Assembly (NCBI RefSeq): GCF_016342275.1
Contig: NZ_JAEIOT010000008.1
Coordinates: 82,285-146,284 of the forward strand
Direction of reading: 5' to 3'
Source: Corynebacterium marambiense
GTDB taxonomy: Bacteria; Actinomycetota; Actinomycetes; Mycobacteriales; Mycobacteriaceae
Length of the DNA: 64,000 nucleotides
The position numbers and the translations under genes are program-made. This document shows positions 26,501 through 34,692 of this stretch, in pieces (positions within the stretch are counted from its first letter, which is position 1; each line of letters starts with the position of its first letter). The notes beneath the pieces were generated by a model that did not search any database, was not told the DNA's origin, and saw only the letters and a list, made by a program, of their open reading frames with translations.

Positions 26501-28144
26501 TTGCACAGCTACGGCTACGAGGAATGGGACCGCATCAACTGGGGTATCGGCTTCATCGGTAACGAGCGGGTGCTCGCCGCCCTCGTCGCCGCGCCGTGTC
26601 TGTCGCCGGAGCTGCGTCGCGAGGCCGCGGTGTTCGTCCGTTCGCTGCTGAAGGCCGGTTTGGTGTGCAACGGCTGGCGCTACGTCGAGGTTCCGGCCGA
26701 TGCCGTGGAGTCCACCGAGACCCTGTACGAGGGGTGGCACGACGACTGCGCCGTCATCAGCTACAGGTACGACCACAACTGCACCGGATCAACCGGCCGC
26801 GGGGACCGAATCGTCCTGCTCGCGCCGGTGGACAAGCGGCACTGGATGGGAGTGGACCTGGGGGACAGTGCGGACACTTCCCTGGAGGCGGCCGCCCTCA
26901 CCGCAGTGCTTGACGCCGTCGATGCGCAGGACTCCCAGAATACGACGGGCCGACTGGATACGCTCCGGGCCAGTGCTGACACCATCGCCCGGGACTCCGC
27001 CGTTCCCGCCCAGGTCCTGCTCCGGCTCCTCGGCGCACCCCTTCCACCCACTCACCGGGAGACGAAAGAGCAGCGTGCCCTGCTGGGACTGACCGTGCAG
27101 CAGTCGAAGACGGTCCGCGAGATCATCGCCCAGTTCGAACCCGAGGAGTGCGCCGCGATCCTCGCAGCCGCCGTCAACCCCGACAACCCCACGGAAATCA
27201 CCACCGGACACCCAGACACCGATGGGGTAAGCGCGGCGATCGGCCGTGTCCTTGGTGAACCTGCGGTCCGACTGACTGACTCGGACCTGGACCTTCTCGT
27301 CGGGAGGCAGACCGACCCCGACGAGCGGACCATTCGCCGGCTGCTGCGTGGCGAGGAGGTCGTCGACGATACCGGTGTCCGCGATGGCTATCTCGGGCTG
27401 CTGATCACTATCGCGGTCGAGTGTTCCATCAGTGCCGACGAGGCCGCCTGGATCGCCTGCCAGATGAGGTCGGCCGCAGACTGGGTGCGGGAACGCCCCG
27501 ATACCCTACGGAGGGAATGGGACCGGCAGGTCCCGATCCCCGGGCTCGCCGACAACAGCTGGACGCTGGTGGACGATCAACCCGTCCCCGTTCTCGCCCG
27601 GATCGTTGCAGCCGGCGGCATGGACGACCTCATCAGCTGGCTCGAGTCCGGAGGCTTCCCTCCGGACCCGCGCCGGTGGGATCCGGCGGTGGCTGTCCCA
27701 CACCTGGTGCAGGAGGTTGCGGATGCGAGGGGACTGGGCACGGACGCGGCCCGCTACTGGCTGGAGCTCCTCGCGTTGACCGCTCCCGACGACAAGGTCA
27801 TCCGGGAACTCAACGGGTGGACCAGGAAAGCTCTCGACGCAGCCGCCACCGAGTTGCTGCAGCGGGGACTAGTGATCGAGGCCAAGCGCAAGGGTGCCAA
27901 CCGGACGAGGTTCCTGCCCGGGGGCTGGATGGAGGCGTCCAGCCCCGATCGCCCGATGGAGGTGTGGAAGGCTCCCCACCATCTGCTGTGGGAGGATCAC
28001 CGCGTGCGCGGCATGATCGCCGGTTGTCCGCAGGTCATGCCCCCGGCGGAGCTCTACCTTGATGTGTGGGAACGCATCCAGGGTGGTGACGAACCCGGCT
28101 ACACCGAACTCCGCGCCACCCCTTACCGCCGGAAGCGCCGGTAG
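23516..28144 (+). CDS. Unrecognised 1542-residue cytoplasmic protein paired with DUF4132
   Basis: I do not recognise this protein with confidence. The ATG at 23516 is chosen because it follows the DUF4132 stop by 4 bases; the frame upstream overlaps that gene. The amino half is helical and repeat-like (FEEIARILHDVGNDALALQF, RDAFDYLLELNTARI). The middle (about 590-900) is beta-rich with many Trp/Gly turns. The C-terminal half is again helical, with Trp-rich ends (MEVWKAPHHLLWEDH, YLDVWERIQGGDEPGYTEL). There is no signal peptide, membrane segment, Walker motif or obvious nuclease motif. GC and codon use match the chromosome. It is probably a large scaffold or effector partner of the DUF4132 protein. 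Confidence 0.75.
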   Translation: MTDREMMSTPHAVDSELRRGAILPPDAEPPANARSVPLVAATYASPTHTIVRLVAEPLLEAEDTALAAQGFSRTRTTGAGQVRPTAIGFPAWPILVDPDNAREALHLVGDVEWARRVAHSRPGDVKKRFEALAADLTASAPHFVPPLFEEIARILHDVGNDALALQFFGRAREIERTHGIPVDPARHRAVFTEFSSLGIVGARELTAEAEGAVGRFADPRDAFDYLLELNTARIAVGGQPPYADLARDLRDVGAAAGLSPDRVDEALLERIVGLVAVRRAPAGFFDAVRDSLISYIGRHPEAASWLLEARPRELGVDDYLILLRDSGIWRTVTTDPLATGDLILRLVDELRGGAAGEVPATPHLIETIDAGHDALAGRRSGSRGLWNLSLDLLDALCAAGVVFPPRSFYDSVRADSLNEPWLCWLGGEHEEAGQSRRDLSHLAADPVLGPVAARSLDPGFLAHHADTVLGHPGATTLLNMRLDDFAAERAAAAGSFEALERFVDGPVQRLRNPRIDEFNPGAIERIFAFDRAEEVAAALRLGLAVEYTFPALEEAVERVRALAAGTDTRRTVPGSWESDPLEIHESWPLHAVSCGGFVVVFDADGIVRELRVPGEVGKVVGVRTVGGRVRVSYKARHAHEESVFWSGDDAGHDTGELVTSVEGSASWEIGTGRITANGLITDGDVTAGRWQSPVLVTPSAVVGVRSLVHHACPSFDPRTGERCGEIDLRYWPERLTELGGPVGDLDLGVLPPAVWEFSGDPDADWDTVHRLEYSTCLPITGTTADSLTGHCGGWHLNFPVDHGRYHHIIGPLGTFRIPRDRRLSPTTAIARPGGGVVVNCADGFIDAVTGHRLPQSCEGDGRQSYLDHLPDTCLHFLSARDEILSASLRTVTADDVAPLLDDDLNPGHRRELIAERLGVRDTVVIDAIDGLVCRSAELAQAMNEIHPPVDRHFRVPDISEDLDAYIHGYLGTGGGGLNNYGALLTNLGCVIQRNELHSYGYEEWDRINWGIGFIGNERVLAALVAAPCLSPELRREAAVFVRSLLKAGLVCNGWRYVEVPADAVESTETLYEGWHDDCAVISYRYDHNCTGSTGRGDRIVLLAPVDKRHWMGVDLGDSADTSLEAAALTAVLDAVDAQDSQNTTGRLDTLRASADTIARDSAVPAQVLLRLLGAPLPPTHRETKEQRALLGLTVQQSKTVREIIAQFEPEECAAILAAAVNPDNPTEITTGHPDTDGVSAAIGRVLGEPAVRLTDSDLDLLVGRQTDPDERTIRRLLRGEEVVDDTGVRDGYLGLLITIAVECSISADEAAWIACQMRSAADWVRERPDTLRREWDRQVPIPGLADNSWTLVDDQPVPVLARIVAAGGMDDLISWLESGGFPPDPRRWDPAVAVPHLVQEVADARGLGTDAARYWLELLALTAPDDKVIRELNGWTRKALDAAATELLQRGLVIEAKRKGANRTRFLPGGWMEASSPDRPMEVWKAPHHLLWEDHRVRGMIAGCPQVMPPAELYLDVWERIQGGDEPGYTELRATPYRRKRR

Positions 28145-28415
28145 GCGCGGCGACCGTGATACTCCGCGTCCCGGCAATCCGGTGTGTGGTTCACTCCACG
28201 GACTGCGGTGACTGCATCTGCGTCGCACGCGGGACGTACCTGAGATGCGCCGGTGGGCGATGACCGTGGGGAATACTCGGGCCGATCCACTGGCGCACGC
28301 GCGCCACGAGGTGCACGACCCTCGGGGATCGTGGCAGCGGATGATCGGGGATTTGAGCGGTGAACTGTGCCCACAGCAGCGCGGGCGTGTGCTGCCGTGC
28401 TGGGTTCTCGGTCCC
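28145..28415. other. Intergenic stretch between the 1542-aa gene and RCC1 (convergent)
   Basis: About 270 bases in which I find no credible gene, RNA or strong terminator. It separates two convergent genes. Confidence 0.5.
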
Positions 28416-29807
28416 CTAACGCGGAAGTGGGGGCAGCTGGATCGCCGGAATACGGAACAATCCGGTGGAGTTCAGGTAGCCGACCAGGGCCGCTGATGCG
28501 CCGAGAATCGTCAGAATCGCGATCAGCCCTGTGCCACCCCGCGACGGCGATGTATCCAGCATTGATGAGAGATCCGCCAGGGGCGGAGATGACTCGGACG
28601 GCGACGGTGCGGTCCCAGGCTGCAGAACGGGGCCGGCCAATCCGGTGATGGTCACCGGCACGGTCGACTGCGCGCCGTTGTGATTGGCGCCCCAGCACTG
28701 AACCTCACCGCTGTCCATCAGTACACAGGAACCGCCTTCGGTTTCACCGCTTGTGGTGACTACTGTCGCGGTGCCGTTGACCAGTGTTGCGGTGACCGGA
28801 GACGGGGAGAAGTGATCGGTCCCATTCCCCAGGCTGTAGAGGTGCAGTCCCCAGCACTGCACGGAACCGTCGCCGATGATGGCGCAGGTCTCGGTCGGAC
28901 CTGCGACGACACTAGTGGCCGGTCTGCGGAGATTCCGGACGGCTACCGGGGTGTTGGAGTCGTTCTTCGTGCCGTCGCCCAATTCGGCGTAGTAGTTGTG
29001 CCCCCAGCAGCGCACGGAACCGTCATTGATGAGTGCACAGGTGTGACCGAAACCCGCGCTGACGGTGACAGCGGTTCCCGGGATTCCCCTGACCTTCACC
29101 GGTTGGGTCGAGTCGTCGGCGCGCCCGTTACCCAACTGACCGTTGTAGTTCGAGCCCCAGCAGCGGATGTCGCCGCCGTCGATCAGCGCACAGGTGTGTT
29201 TTCCACCTGCAGTGACGGCGACCGCTGTGCCGCCGAGTCCCCTGACGGTCACCGGTTTCGTGGAGTCCCTGGTGGTTCCATCGCCGAGCTGGCCTTCGTC
29301 GTTGCGTCCCCAGCACTGTACGGAACCGTCATTGATGAGTACGCAGGTGTGGCCCCCGCCTGCGCTGACAGCGGTGGCTGGCCCGCTGAGCCCGGTGATC
29401 GTCACTGGTGTACTCGAGTGGTTTCCGGGTCTGGCGCCGAGCTCGCCGTGCGAGTTGATGCCCCAGCACTCGACTGAGCCGTCCTCGATGAGTACGCAGG
29501 TGTGGCCTCCGGATGTGCTGAGAGCGGTGGCTGGCCCGCTGAGACGGGTGACGGTCATCGGCGTTGCGGAGTCGACTGTGGTCCCGTTGCCCAGCTGACC
29601 GAAACGGTTGTACCCCCAGCACTGGACGGTTCCGTCAGTGATGATCGCGCAGGTGTACGAGCCGCCGGTGGCAATGGTCGGCCCCGCCAGCACGACGCCA
29701 GCGGTCTGGGCCTCGGCGGTACCCGACATCTGCGGGTGCAGCGTGACCCCGCAGATGAGAGCGAGCGCCGCCATCAGTATGAGGAGATATCTGGATACGG
29801 TTGTCAT
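28416..29807 (-). CDS. Secreted RCC1-repeat beta-propeller protein with C-terminal membrane anchor
   Basis: 463 residues. A signal peptide occupies about 1-34 (ending near GTAEAQ). Seven to eight RCC1 repeats of ~50 residues follow, each with the pattern HTCALIxDGSVxCWGxNxxGQLG. Each repeat has a Cys pair ten residues apart, so one disulphide per blade is likely, as fits an extracellular protein. A Pro/Ser linker (SPSESSPPLADLSS) leads to a membrane helix at about 428-447 and a short tail. No LPxTG-like motif is seen. The ATG at 29807 has AGGAG upstream. The function is unknown; bacterial RCC1 propellers often bind proteins or polymers. It sits in a gene-poor accessory stretch. Confidence 0.85.
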   Translation of the reverse strand: MTTVSRYLLILMAALALICGVTLHPQMSGTAEAQTAGVVLAGPTIATGGSYTCAIITDGTVQCWGYNRFGQLGNGTTVDSATPMTVTRLSGPATALSTSGGHTCVLIEDGSVECWGINSHGELGARPGNHSSTPVTITGLSGPATAVSAGGGHTCVLINDGSVQCWGRNDEGQLGDGTTRDSTKPVTVRGLGGTAVAVTAGGKHTCALIDGGDIRCWGSNYNGQLGNGRADDSTQPVKVRGIPGTAVTVSAGFGHTCALINDGSVRCWGHNYYAELGDGTKNDSNTPVAVRNLRRPATSVVAGPTETCAIIGDGSVQCWGLHLYSLGNGTDHFSPSPVTATLVNGTATVVTTSGETEGGSCVLMDSGEVQCWGANHNGAQSTVPVTITGLAGPVLQPGTAPSPSESSPPLADLSSMLDTSPSRGGTGLIAILTILGASAALVGYLNSTGLFRIPAIQLPPLPR

Positions 29808-30145
29808 GTGTGCTCCTGAGGGGTGATGCCGTGGCAGGCGGAGAAAGGGGGGCTGAATTGTCCGGATACCGGTGTGACGGTGAAACCATCGAATTCAATG
29901 GTGTTCGCGAGGTGGACAAGGCGGGGTTCGGCTCAATGCCCAGATTTTTCCGAGGGAAATTATATGATTTTCGGCCATGGTATAGCGGCACTTCTGAAGC
30001 TTCAATCAATCCTGCAATTGGCGTATCAATAATCACTTCCGATCACCCCTCCGGCGTGCAGCTGCCGGTGCTGAGGAGAGCGGGAAACCTTCAGTGGGGA
30101 GGGGAGGGCGTTGTGCCGCGGCCGCGGGATGACCGTCATCCCTGT

Positions 30146-30188
30146 GTTTCCCCCATACCGGGTCGGTTGTCCCGGTATGGGTGGAAAC
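30146..30188. repeat. 17-bp inverted repeat (hairpin with one bulged base)
   Basis: The left arm at 30146-30162 (GTTTCC then CCCATACCGGG) pairs with the right arm at 30171-30188 (CCCGGTATGGG, one extra T, GGAAAC). The loop is 8 bases. No T-tract follows on either strand, so it is not a standard terminator. Confidence 0.7.
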
Positions 30189-30484
30189 AAGTTGGGTGAG
30201 GGCGTGATGGGGAAGTGGTAGCCGGTAAATGGTTCCCGGGACGAGTGCCGGGAAGTTGTGTCAGGTGAATTCACTCTCCGGGGTCAACTCGAACGGTTGC
30301 GGTCACCTACGCGGTCACCGGATCACGGCTCGGGGCACCGGTTTTCGGAGACGGTGCCCGCCCCACGGCGTGATGCCGCGGCCGCGGGAGCCTTCCGGTG
30401 CGTACCGGCACTCAGGGGAACAACGGCGGTCGTCGAACGGGCGGGCACACCCCCTGGCAGCTGTGTGAACGCCCCGGTAGCCGG

Positions 30485-30490
30485 TAGTCT
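30485..30490 (+). promoter_or_regulatory. Candidate -10 box of the purSQL operon
   Basis: TAGTCT at 30485-30490 would give a leader of about 70 bases before purS, unlike the leaderless boxes elsewhere in the window. No clear -35 is visible. Confidence 0.4.
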
Positions 30491-30568
30491 TAAGGCCGTT
30501 ATCCGTCGGCTCACGGAGCGTGGGCCGGAACCACCCCTGACACCAGTGAAATAGGGAGCTGACACACC

Positions 30569-30808
30569 GTGGCCCGTGTAGTTGTGAATGTGATGCCGAA
30601 GGCAGAGATCCTCGATCCGCAGGGACAGGCCGTACACCGTGCCCTGGGACGAATCGGAATCGACGGCGTCGCGGACGTCCGTCAGGGCAAGCGCTTCGAA
30701 CTAGAGGTGGACGACACCGTCACCGACGAGCAGCTGAACCACCTCGCGGAAACCCTGCTGGCGAACACCGTCATCGAGACGTTCACCATCGTCCGCGGGG
30801 AGGCGTGA
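30569..30808 (+). CDS. purS: FGAM synthase subunit PurS
   Basis: 79 residues, the usual size for PurS, the small bridging subunit of the PurSQL formylglycinamidine synthase. The pattern [23 protein letters not shown] and the closing [11 protein letters not shown] match the family. The GTG start at 30569 has AGGGAG at 30553-30558. The stop overlaps the purQ start by 4 bases. Confidence 0.95.
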   Translation: MARVVVNVMPKAEILDPQGQAVHRALGRIGIDGVADVRQGKRFELEVDDTVTDEQLNHLAETLLANTVIETFTIVRGEA

Positions 30809-31485
30809 GCCCAGTGACCGCGAAAATCGGTGTCATCACCTTCCCCGGCACTCTCGACGACGTGGACGCCGCGCGTGCGGCCCGCATCGCCGGCGCCGAG
30901 GTTCACGAACTCTGGCACGCCGACGAGGACCTGAAGGGTGTCGACGCGGTCGTCGTTCCCGGCGGATTCTCCTACGGCGACTACCTGCGCAGCGGTGCCA
31001 TCTCCGCGCTGGCACCGGTCATGCGTGCGGTCATCGACGCCGCGCACAAGGGCATGCCGGTGCTCGGGATCTGCAACGGCTTCCAGATCCTCACCGAGGC
31101 CCACCTCCTCCCCGGGGCGCTGACTCGCAACGAGGGCCTGCACTTCCACTGCGTGGACACCTATCTGGAGGTCGCCAACGCGGACACCGCGTGGACCAAC
31201 ACCCTGGCTCAGGGGCAGAGAATCCTTATTCCCGCCAAGCACGGCGAGGGCCGCTTCCAGGCCGACGCCGAGACCGTGACGATGCTCGAGGACGAGGGCC
31301 GCGTGGTGTTCCGCTACACCGACAACTTCAACGGCTCCGTCAATGCCATCGCCGGCGTCAGCAGCGCCGACGGTCGCGTCGTCGGCCTGATGCCGCACCC
31401 GGAGCACGCCGTCGAGAAGCTCACCGGGCCATCCACCGACGGCCTGGAACTGTTCCTGTCCGCCATCAGCCACATCGGTGCCTGA
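30805..31485 (+). CDS. purQ: FGAM synthase glutaminase subunit PurQ
   Basis: 226 residues, a class I glutamine amidotransferase that feeds ammonia to PurL. The nucleophile elbow GICNGFQIL has the catalytic Cys and [10 protein letters not shown] supplies His and Glu. The pattern [19 protein letters not shown] is the typical amino end. The GTG at 30805 overlaps purS by 4 bases; a second in-frame GTG nine bases later is possible. It is the middle gene of the purSQL operon. Confidence 0.96.
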   Translation: MSPVTAKIGVITFPGTLDDVDAARAARIAGAEVHELWHADEDLKGVDAVVVPGGFSYGDYLRSGAISALAPVMRAVIDAAHKGMPVLGICNGFQILTEAHLLPGALTRNEGLHFHCVDTYLEVANADTAWTNTLAQGQRILIPAKHGEGRFQADAETVTMLEDEGRVVFRYTDNFNGSVNAIAGVSSADGRVVGLMPHPEHAVEKLTGPSTDGLELFLSAISHIGA

Positions 31486-31522
31486 CCGCGCCATCACGAG
31501 AAGGACACCGGAGAAAAACACC

Positions 31523-33856
31523 ATGACTTTCAACGACACCGTCGACGCCGCCACCGCCGACCCGAACGCCGAACAGCCCTACGCCAGCCTCGGGCTCAAG
31601 GACGACGAGTACGCCCGGATCAGGGAGATCCTCGGCCGTCGCCCCACCGACGCCGAGCTCGCCATGTACTCCGTCATGTGGTCGGAACACTGCTCCTACA
31701 AATCCTCGAAGGTGCACCTCCGCTACTTCGGGGAGACCACCACCGACGAGATGAACTCGAAGATCCTCGCCGGCATCGGGGAGAACGCCGGCGTCGTCGA
31801 CATCGGAGACGGCCACGCCGTCACCTTCCGCGTCGAATCCCACAACCACCCCTCCTACGTCGAACCCCACCAGGGCGCGGCCACCGGCGTCGGCGGCATC
31901 GTCCGCGACATCATGGCCATGGGTGCCCGCCCCATCGCCGTCATGGACCAGCTGCGCTTCGGCCCGGCCGACGCCCCCGACACCGCCCGTGTCCTGCCCG
32001 GTGTCGTCGACGGCATCAGCTTCTACGGCAACTGTCTCGGCCTGCCGAACATCGGCGGCGAGACCGTCTTCGACGCCTCCTACGCCGGCAACCCCCTCGT
32101 CAACGCCCTGTGTGTGGGAACCCTGAAGACCGAGGACCTCAAACTCGCCTTCGCCTCCGGGCTGGGCAACAAGGTCATGCTCTTCGGCTCTCGCACGGGC
32201 CTCGACGGCATCGGCGGCGTCAGCGTACTGGCCTCCGACACCTTCGAGGAGGGCGCCGAACGCAAGCTCCCCGCCGTGCAGGTCGGTGACCCCTTCGCCG
32301 AGAAGGTCCTCATCGAATGCTGCCTCGACCTCTACCGCGCCGGTGTCGTCGTCGGCATCCAGGACCTCGGCGGCGCGGGCTTGTCCTGCGCCACCAGTGA
32401 ACTCGCGGCCGCGGGCGACGGCGGCATGCTCGTCAACCTCGACGCCGTGCCCCTGCGCGCCGAGAACATGACCGCAGCGGAGATCCTCGCCTCCGAGTCG
32501 CAGGAACGCATGTGCGCGGTCGTCGCACCCGAGAACGTCGACCGCTTCCTCGAGATCTGCGCCCACTGGGACGTCGCCTGCGCCGAGATCGGCGAGGTCA
32601 CCGACAACGACCACCTCGTGATCACCCACCGCGGGGAGACCGTCGTCGACGCCCCCGCACACACCATCGCCCACCAGGGCCCCGTCTACGAGCGCCCCTT
32701 CGCCCGCCCCGACTGGCAGGACGACCTCCAGCGGCCCGTCGAGGTGGACAAGCCCACCGACGCCGCCGCGATCCATGACGCTTGGATGCGGATGATCTCC
32801 TCCCCGGCGCTGTGCTCCCGGGCCTTCATTACCGAGCAGTACGACCGCTACGTCCGCGGCAACACGGTGCTCGCCCGGAACGCCGACTCCGGCGTGCTGC
32901 GCATCGACGAGACCACCGGGCGCGGCGTCGCCGTCTCGGCGGACGCCTCCGGGCGCTACACCAAGCTCGACCCGGAGACCGGTGCCCGACTCGCACTCGC
33001 CGAGGCGTACCGCAACGTCGCCGTCACCGGTGCCCGCCCCGTCGCCGTGACGAACTGCCTCAACTTCGGTTCCCCCGAAAACCCGGACGTCATGTGGCAG
33101 TTCCGCGAGGCCGTGCACGGACTGGCCGATGGCTGCGTCGAACTCGGCATCCCGGTCTCCGGCGGCAACGTCAGCTTCTACAACCAGACCGGCACCGAGC
33201 CGATCCTCCCGACCCCCGTTGTCGGCGTCCTCGGCGTCATCGACGACGTGAAACGCCGCATCGGGCACGAGCTCGGCACCGTCGACGGCGGCGAGGTGCT
33301 CTACCTCCTCGGCGAGACCCGCGACGAGTTCGGCGGTTCCATCTGGCAGCAGATCAACCACGACCAGCTCGCCGGCATGCCCCCGACCGTGGATCTCGCC
33401 GACGAGGCCGCGCTGGCGGAACTCTTCTCCGCACAGACTGTCGACGGCGGCGAAACACCCGTCATCACCGCCGCGCACGACCTCTCCGAGGGCGGCCTCG
33501 CCCAGGGGCTGGCGGAACTCGCTATGACCGCCCGCCGGGACACCGGAATCGGCCTGGACATCGACCTCTCCGGCGTTCACGACGATCCCTTCGTGGCGCT
33601 GTTCTCCGAGTCCGCGTCCCGCGTCCTCGTTGCCTGTGCCCCGGAGGATGCCGAGGAACTCGAGCGTCGCGCCGGCGTCAAGGGTGTTCCGTTCACGAAG
33701 TTGGGCACCACCACCGAACTCGGCGACGCCGCACTCATCCGCGTCAGCGGTGGGGTGGACCTCGAGGTCTCGGTCACCGAACTGCGCGAGGCCTGGCAGG
33801 CCACCCTGCCCGGTGTCTTCGGCCACGCCGTCGGAGCGAACTCCGTGGTGGAGTAG
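31523..33856 (+). CDS. purL: FGAM synthase large subunit PurL
   Basis: 777 residues, the small-type PurL that works with PurS and PurQ to convert FGAR to FGAM with ATP. The frame shows [16 protein letters not shown], the [20 protein letters not shown] block, [20 protein letters not shown] and the second-half [15 protein letters not shown]. The ATG at 31523 lies 37 bases after purQ, with GGAG upstream. A strong hairpin at 33882-33922 ends the operon. Confidence 0.97.
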   Translation: MTFNDTVDAATADPNAEQPYASLGLKDDEYARIREILGRRPTDAELAMYSVMWSEHCSYKSSKVHLRYFGETTTDEMNSKILAGIGENAGVVDIGDGHAVTFRVESHNHPSYVEPHQGAATGVGGIVRDIMAMGARPIAVMDQLRFGPADAPDTARVLPGVVDGISFYGNCLGLPNIGGETVFDASYAGNPLVNALCVGTLKTEDLKLAFASGLGNKVMLFGSRTGLDGIGGVSVLASDTFEEGAERKLPAVQVGDPFAEKVLIECCLDLYRAGVVVGIQDLGGAGLSCATSELAAAGDGGMLVNLDAVPLRAENMTAAEILASESQERMCAVVAPENVDRFLEICAHWDVACAEIGEVTDNDHLVITHRGETVVDAPAHTIAHQGPVYERPFARPDWQDDLQRPVEVDKPTDAAAIHDAWMRMISSPALCSRAFITEQYDRYVRGNTVLARNADSGVLRIDETTGRGVAVSADASGRYTKLDPETGARLALAEAYRNVAVTGARPVAVTNCLNFGSPENPDVMWQFREAVHGLADGCVELGIPVSGGNVSFYNQTGTEPILPTPVVGVLGVIDDVKRRIGHELGTVDGGEVLYLLGETRDEFGGSIWQQINHDQLAGMPPTVDLADEAALAELFSAQTVDGGETPVITAAHDLSEGGLAQGLAELAMTARRDTGIGLDIDLSGVHDDPFVALFSESASRVLVACAPEDAEELERRAGVKGVPFTKLGTTTELGDAALIRVSGGVDLEVSVTELREAWQATLPGVFGHAVGANSVVE

Positions 33857-33881
33857 CCCCGGGATTCGATTTCAGGCACTG

Positions 33882-33922
33882 AACAGCGGGCCGGAACCAC
33901 GTCGGGTTCCGGCCCGCTGTTT
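33882..33922 (+). terminator. Terminator of purSQL
   Basis: AACAGCGGGCCGGAACC (33882-33898) pairs perfectly with GGTTCCGGCCCGCTGTT (33905-33921) around a 6-base loop, and the arm runs into TTT. Confidence 0.85.
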
Positions 33923-34131
33923 CGCTTCTGGACTGCCTGAACAGCGCTGGGGCTGGGGCCGAAGAGCCAGGTTGCTGACACACCCCTTCCTGAATCGAAC
34001 ATGTGATCTAATCAAGAGGAGGTGTGTCATGTCTGCTGTATAGGTTGTGGGTGTCGACAAGGTGTCGATGGATTAAGTCACCGCGAGATCTCAGCTACGC
34101 GGTGCTCCTGAAATCTGGAGGTTCGTTGTTC

Positions 34132-34641
34132 ATGCGGAAGAAAGTCACTTGGTGTGTGTCGAACAAGCTTGTCCAGCGGTACATGGGGCTGCCGGAGCAT
34201 TTTTACCTGTTCGTCTTGTACGTGGTTACGCTTGCCGGTCTGATTCTCTGGACTCTTCCCAGGGGTGAAGCATACTCGGTTGAGAACATGCCGGATCCGG
34301 GGAATAGAGCGGACCTGCAAATGATCCGGTACTTCGGAATCCTCGTGTGCTGTGCGCTCCTGATCGCCATTGCCGCGGCTCTGACATACCCGGAGAGATT
34401 CAGGGAGGCGGTAGTCAAGTCCAAGGTGAACAAATCGTTGGCTGCGGGAATTGTCTTGTTATATAGCTTTCATGCGATCGCGAGGATCTATCTGTCGGAG
34501 CCTCATATCGCCGACGCTGTCAAGGGATTGGCTGTTGTCCTTGCCATCATCGTGTCCCATCCACTCGTCGAGCTCATGATTGAGCTGTTTTACCCGGAAA
34601 AAGATGACCCGAAGGTGGAGTCGCTTGTGAGGACCCCGTAG
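34132..34641 (+). CDS. Hypothetical four-helix membrane protein
   Basis: 169 residues from the ATG at 34132, with GGAGG at 34117-34121. Four hydrophobic segments are seen (about 24-44, 66-87, 103-123 and 132-155), with short charged loops and an acidic tail. No family is recognised. The DNA of this gene and the ~130 bases before it is AT-richer than its neighbours, which suggests recent acquisition. It lies just upstream of, and parallel to, the DUF2254 gene. The frame extends upstream to 34024 but without a convincing start there. Confidence 0.6.
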   Translation: MRKKVTWCVSNKLVQRYMGLPEHFYLFVLYVVTLAGLILWTLPRGEAYSVENMPDPGNRADLQMIRYFGILVCCALLIAIAAALTYPERFREAVVKSKVNKSLAAGIVLLYSFHAIARIYLSEPHIADAVKGLAVVLAIIVSHPLVELMIELFYPEKDDPKVESLVRTP

Positions 34642-34680
34642 GTGGTTCAGACTGAAGATATGGGTAGGAGCGACCGCCGA

Positions 34681-34692
34681 TACACTCACCCC
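34681..34692 (+). promoter_or_regulatory. Leaderless -10 box of the DUF2254 gene
   Basis: TACACT (34681-34686) ends 6 bases before the ATG at 34693. Confidence 0.5.

Larger units (their letters stand above)
29808..30568. other. Long non-coding stretch between RCC1 and purS
   Basis: About 760 bases with only small unconvincing frames. The part near 29940-30040 is visibly AT-rich and probably holds the RCC1 promoter. It also contains a long imperfect hairpin (30146-30188), a 10-bp palindrome GTGAATTCAC near 30263, GCGGTCACC twice (30299 and 30311), and a purS promoter box. Confidence 0.55.

Noticed and set aside
30485..30568. Purine riboswitch in the purS leader
   Set aside because: The ~70-base leader shows no recognisable aptamer core or terminator/antiterminator pair.
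31466..33826. 786-codon minus-strand frame over purL
   Set aside because: Antisense shadow of a well-supported purL; such frames are common in high-GC DNA and the sequence is low complexity (Val/Asp/Gly).
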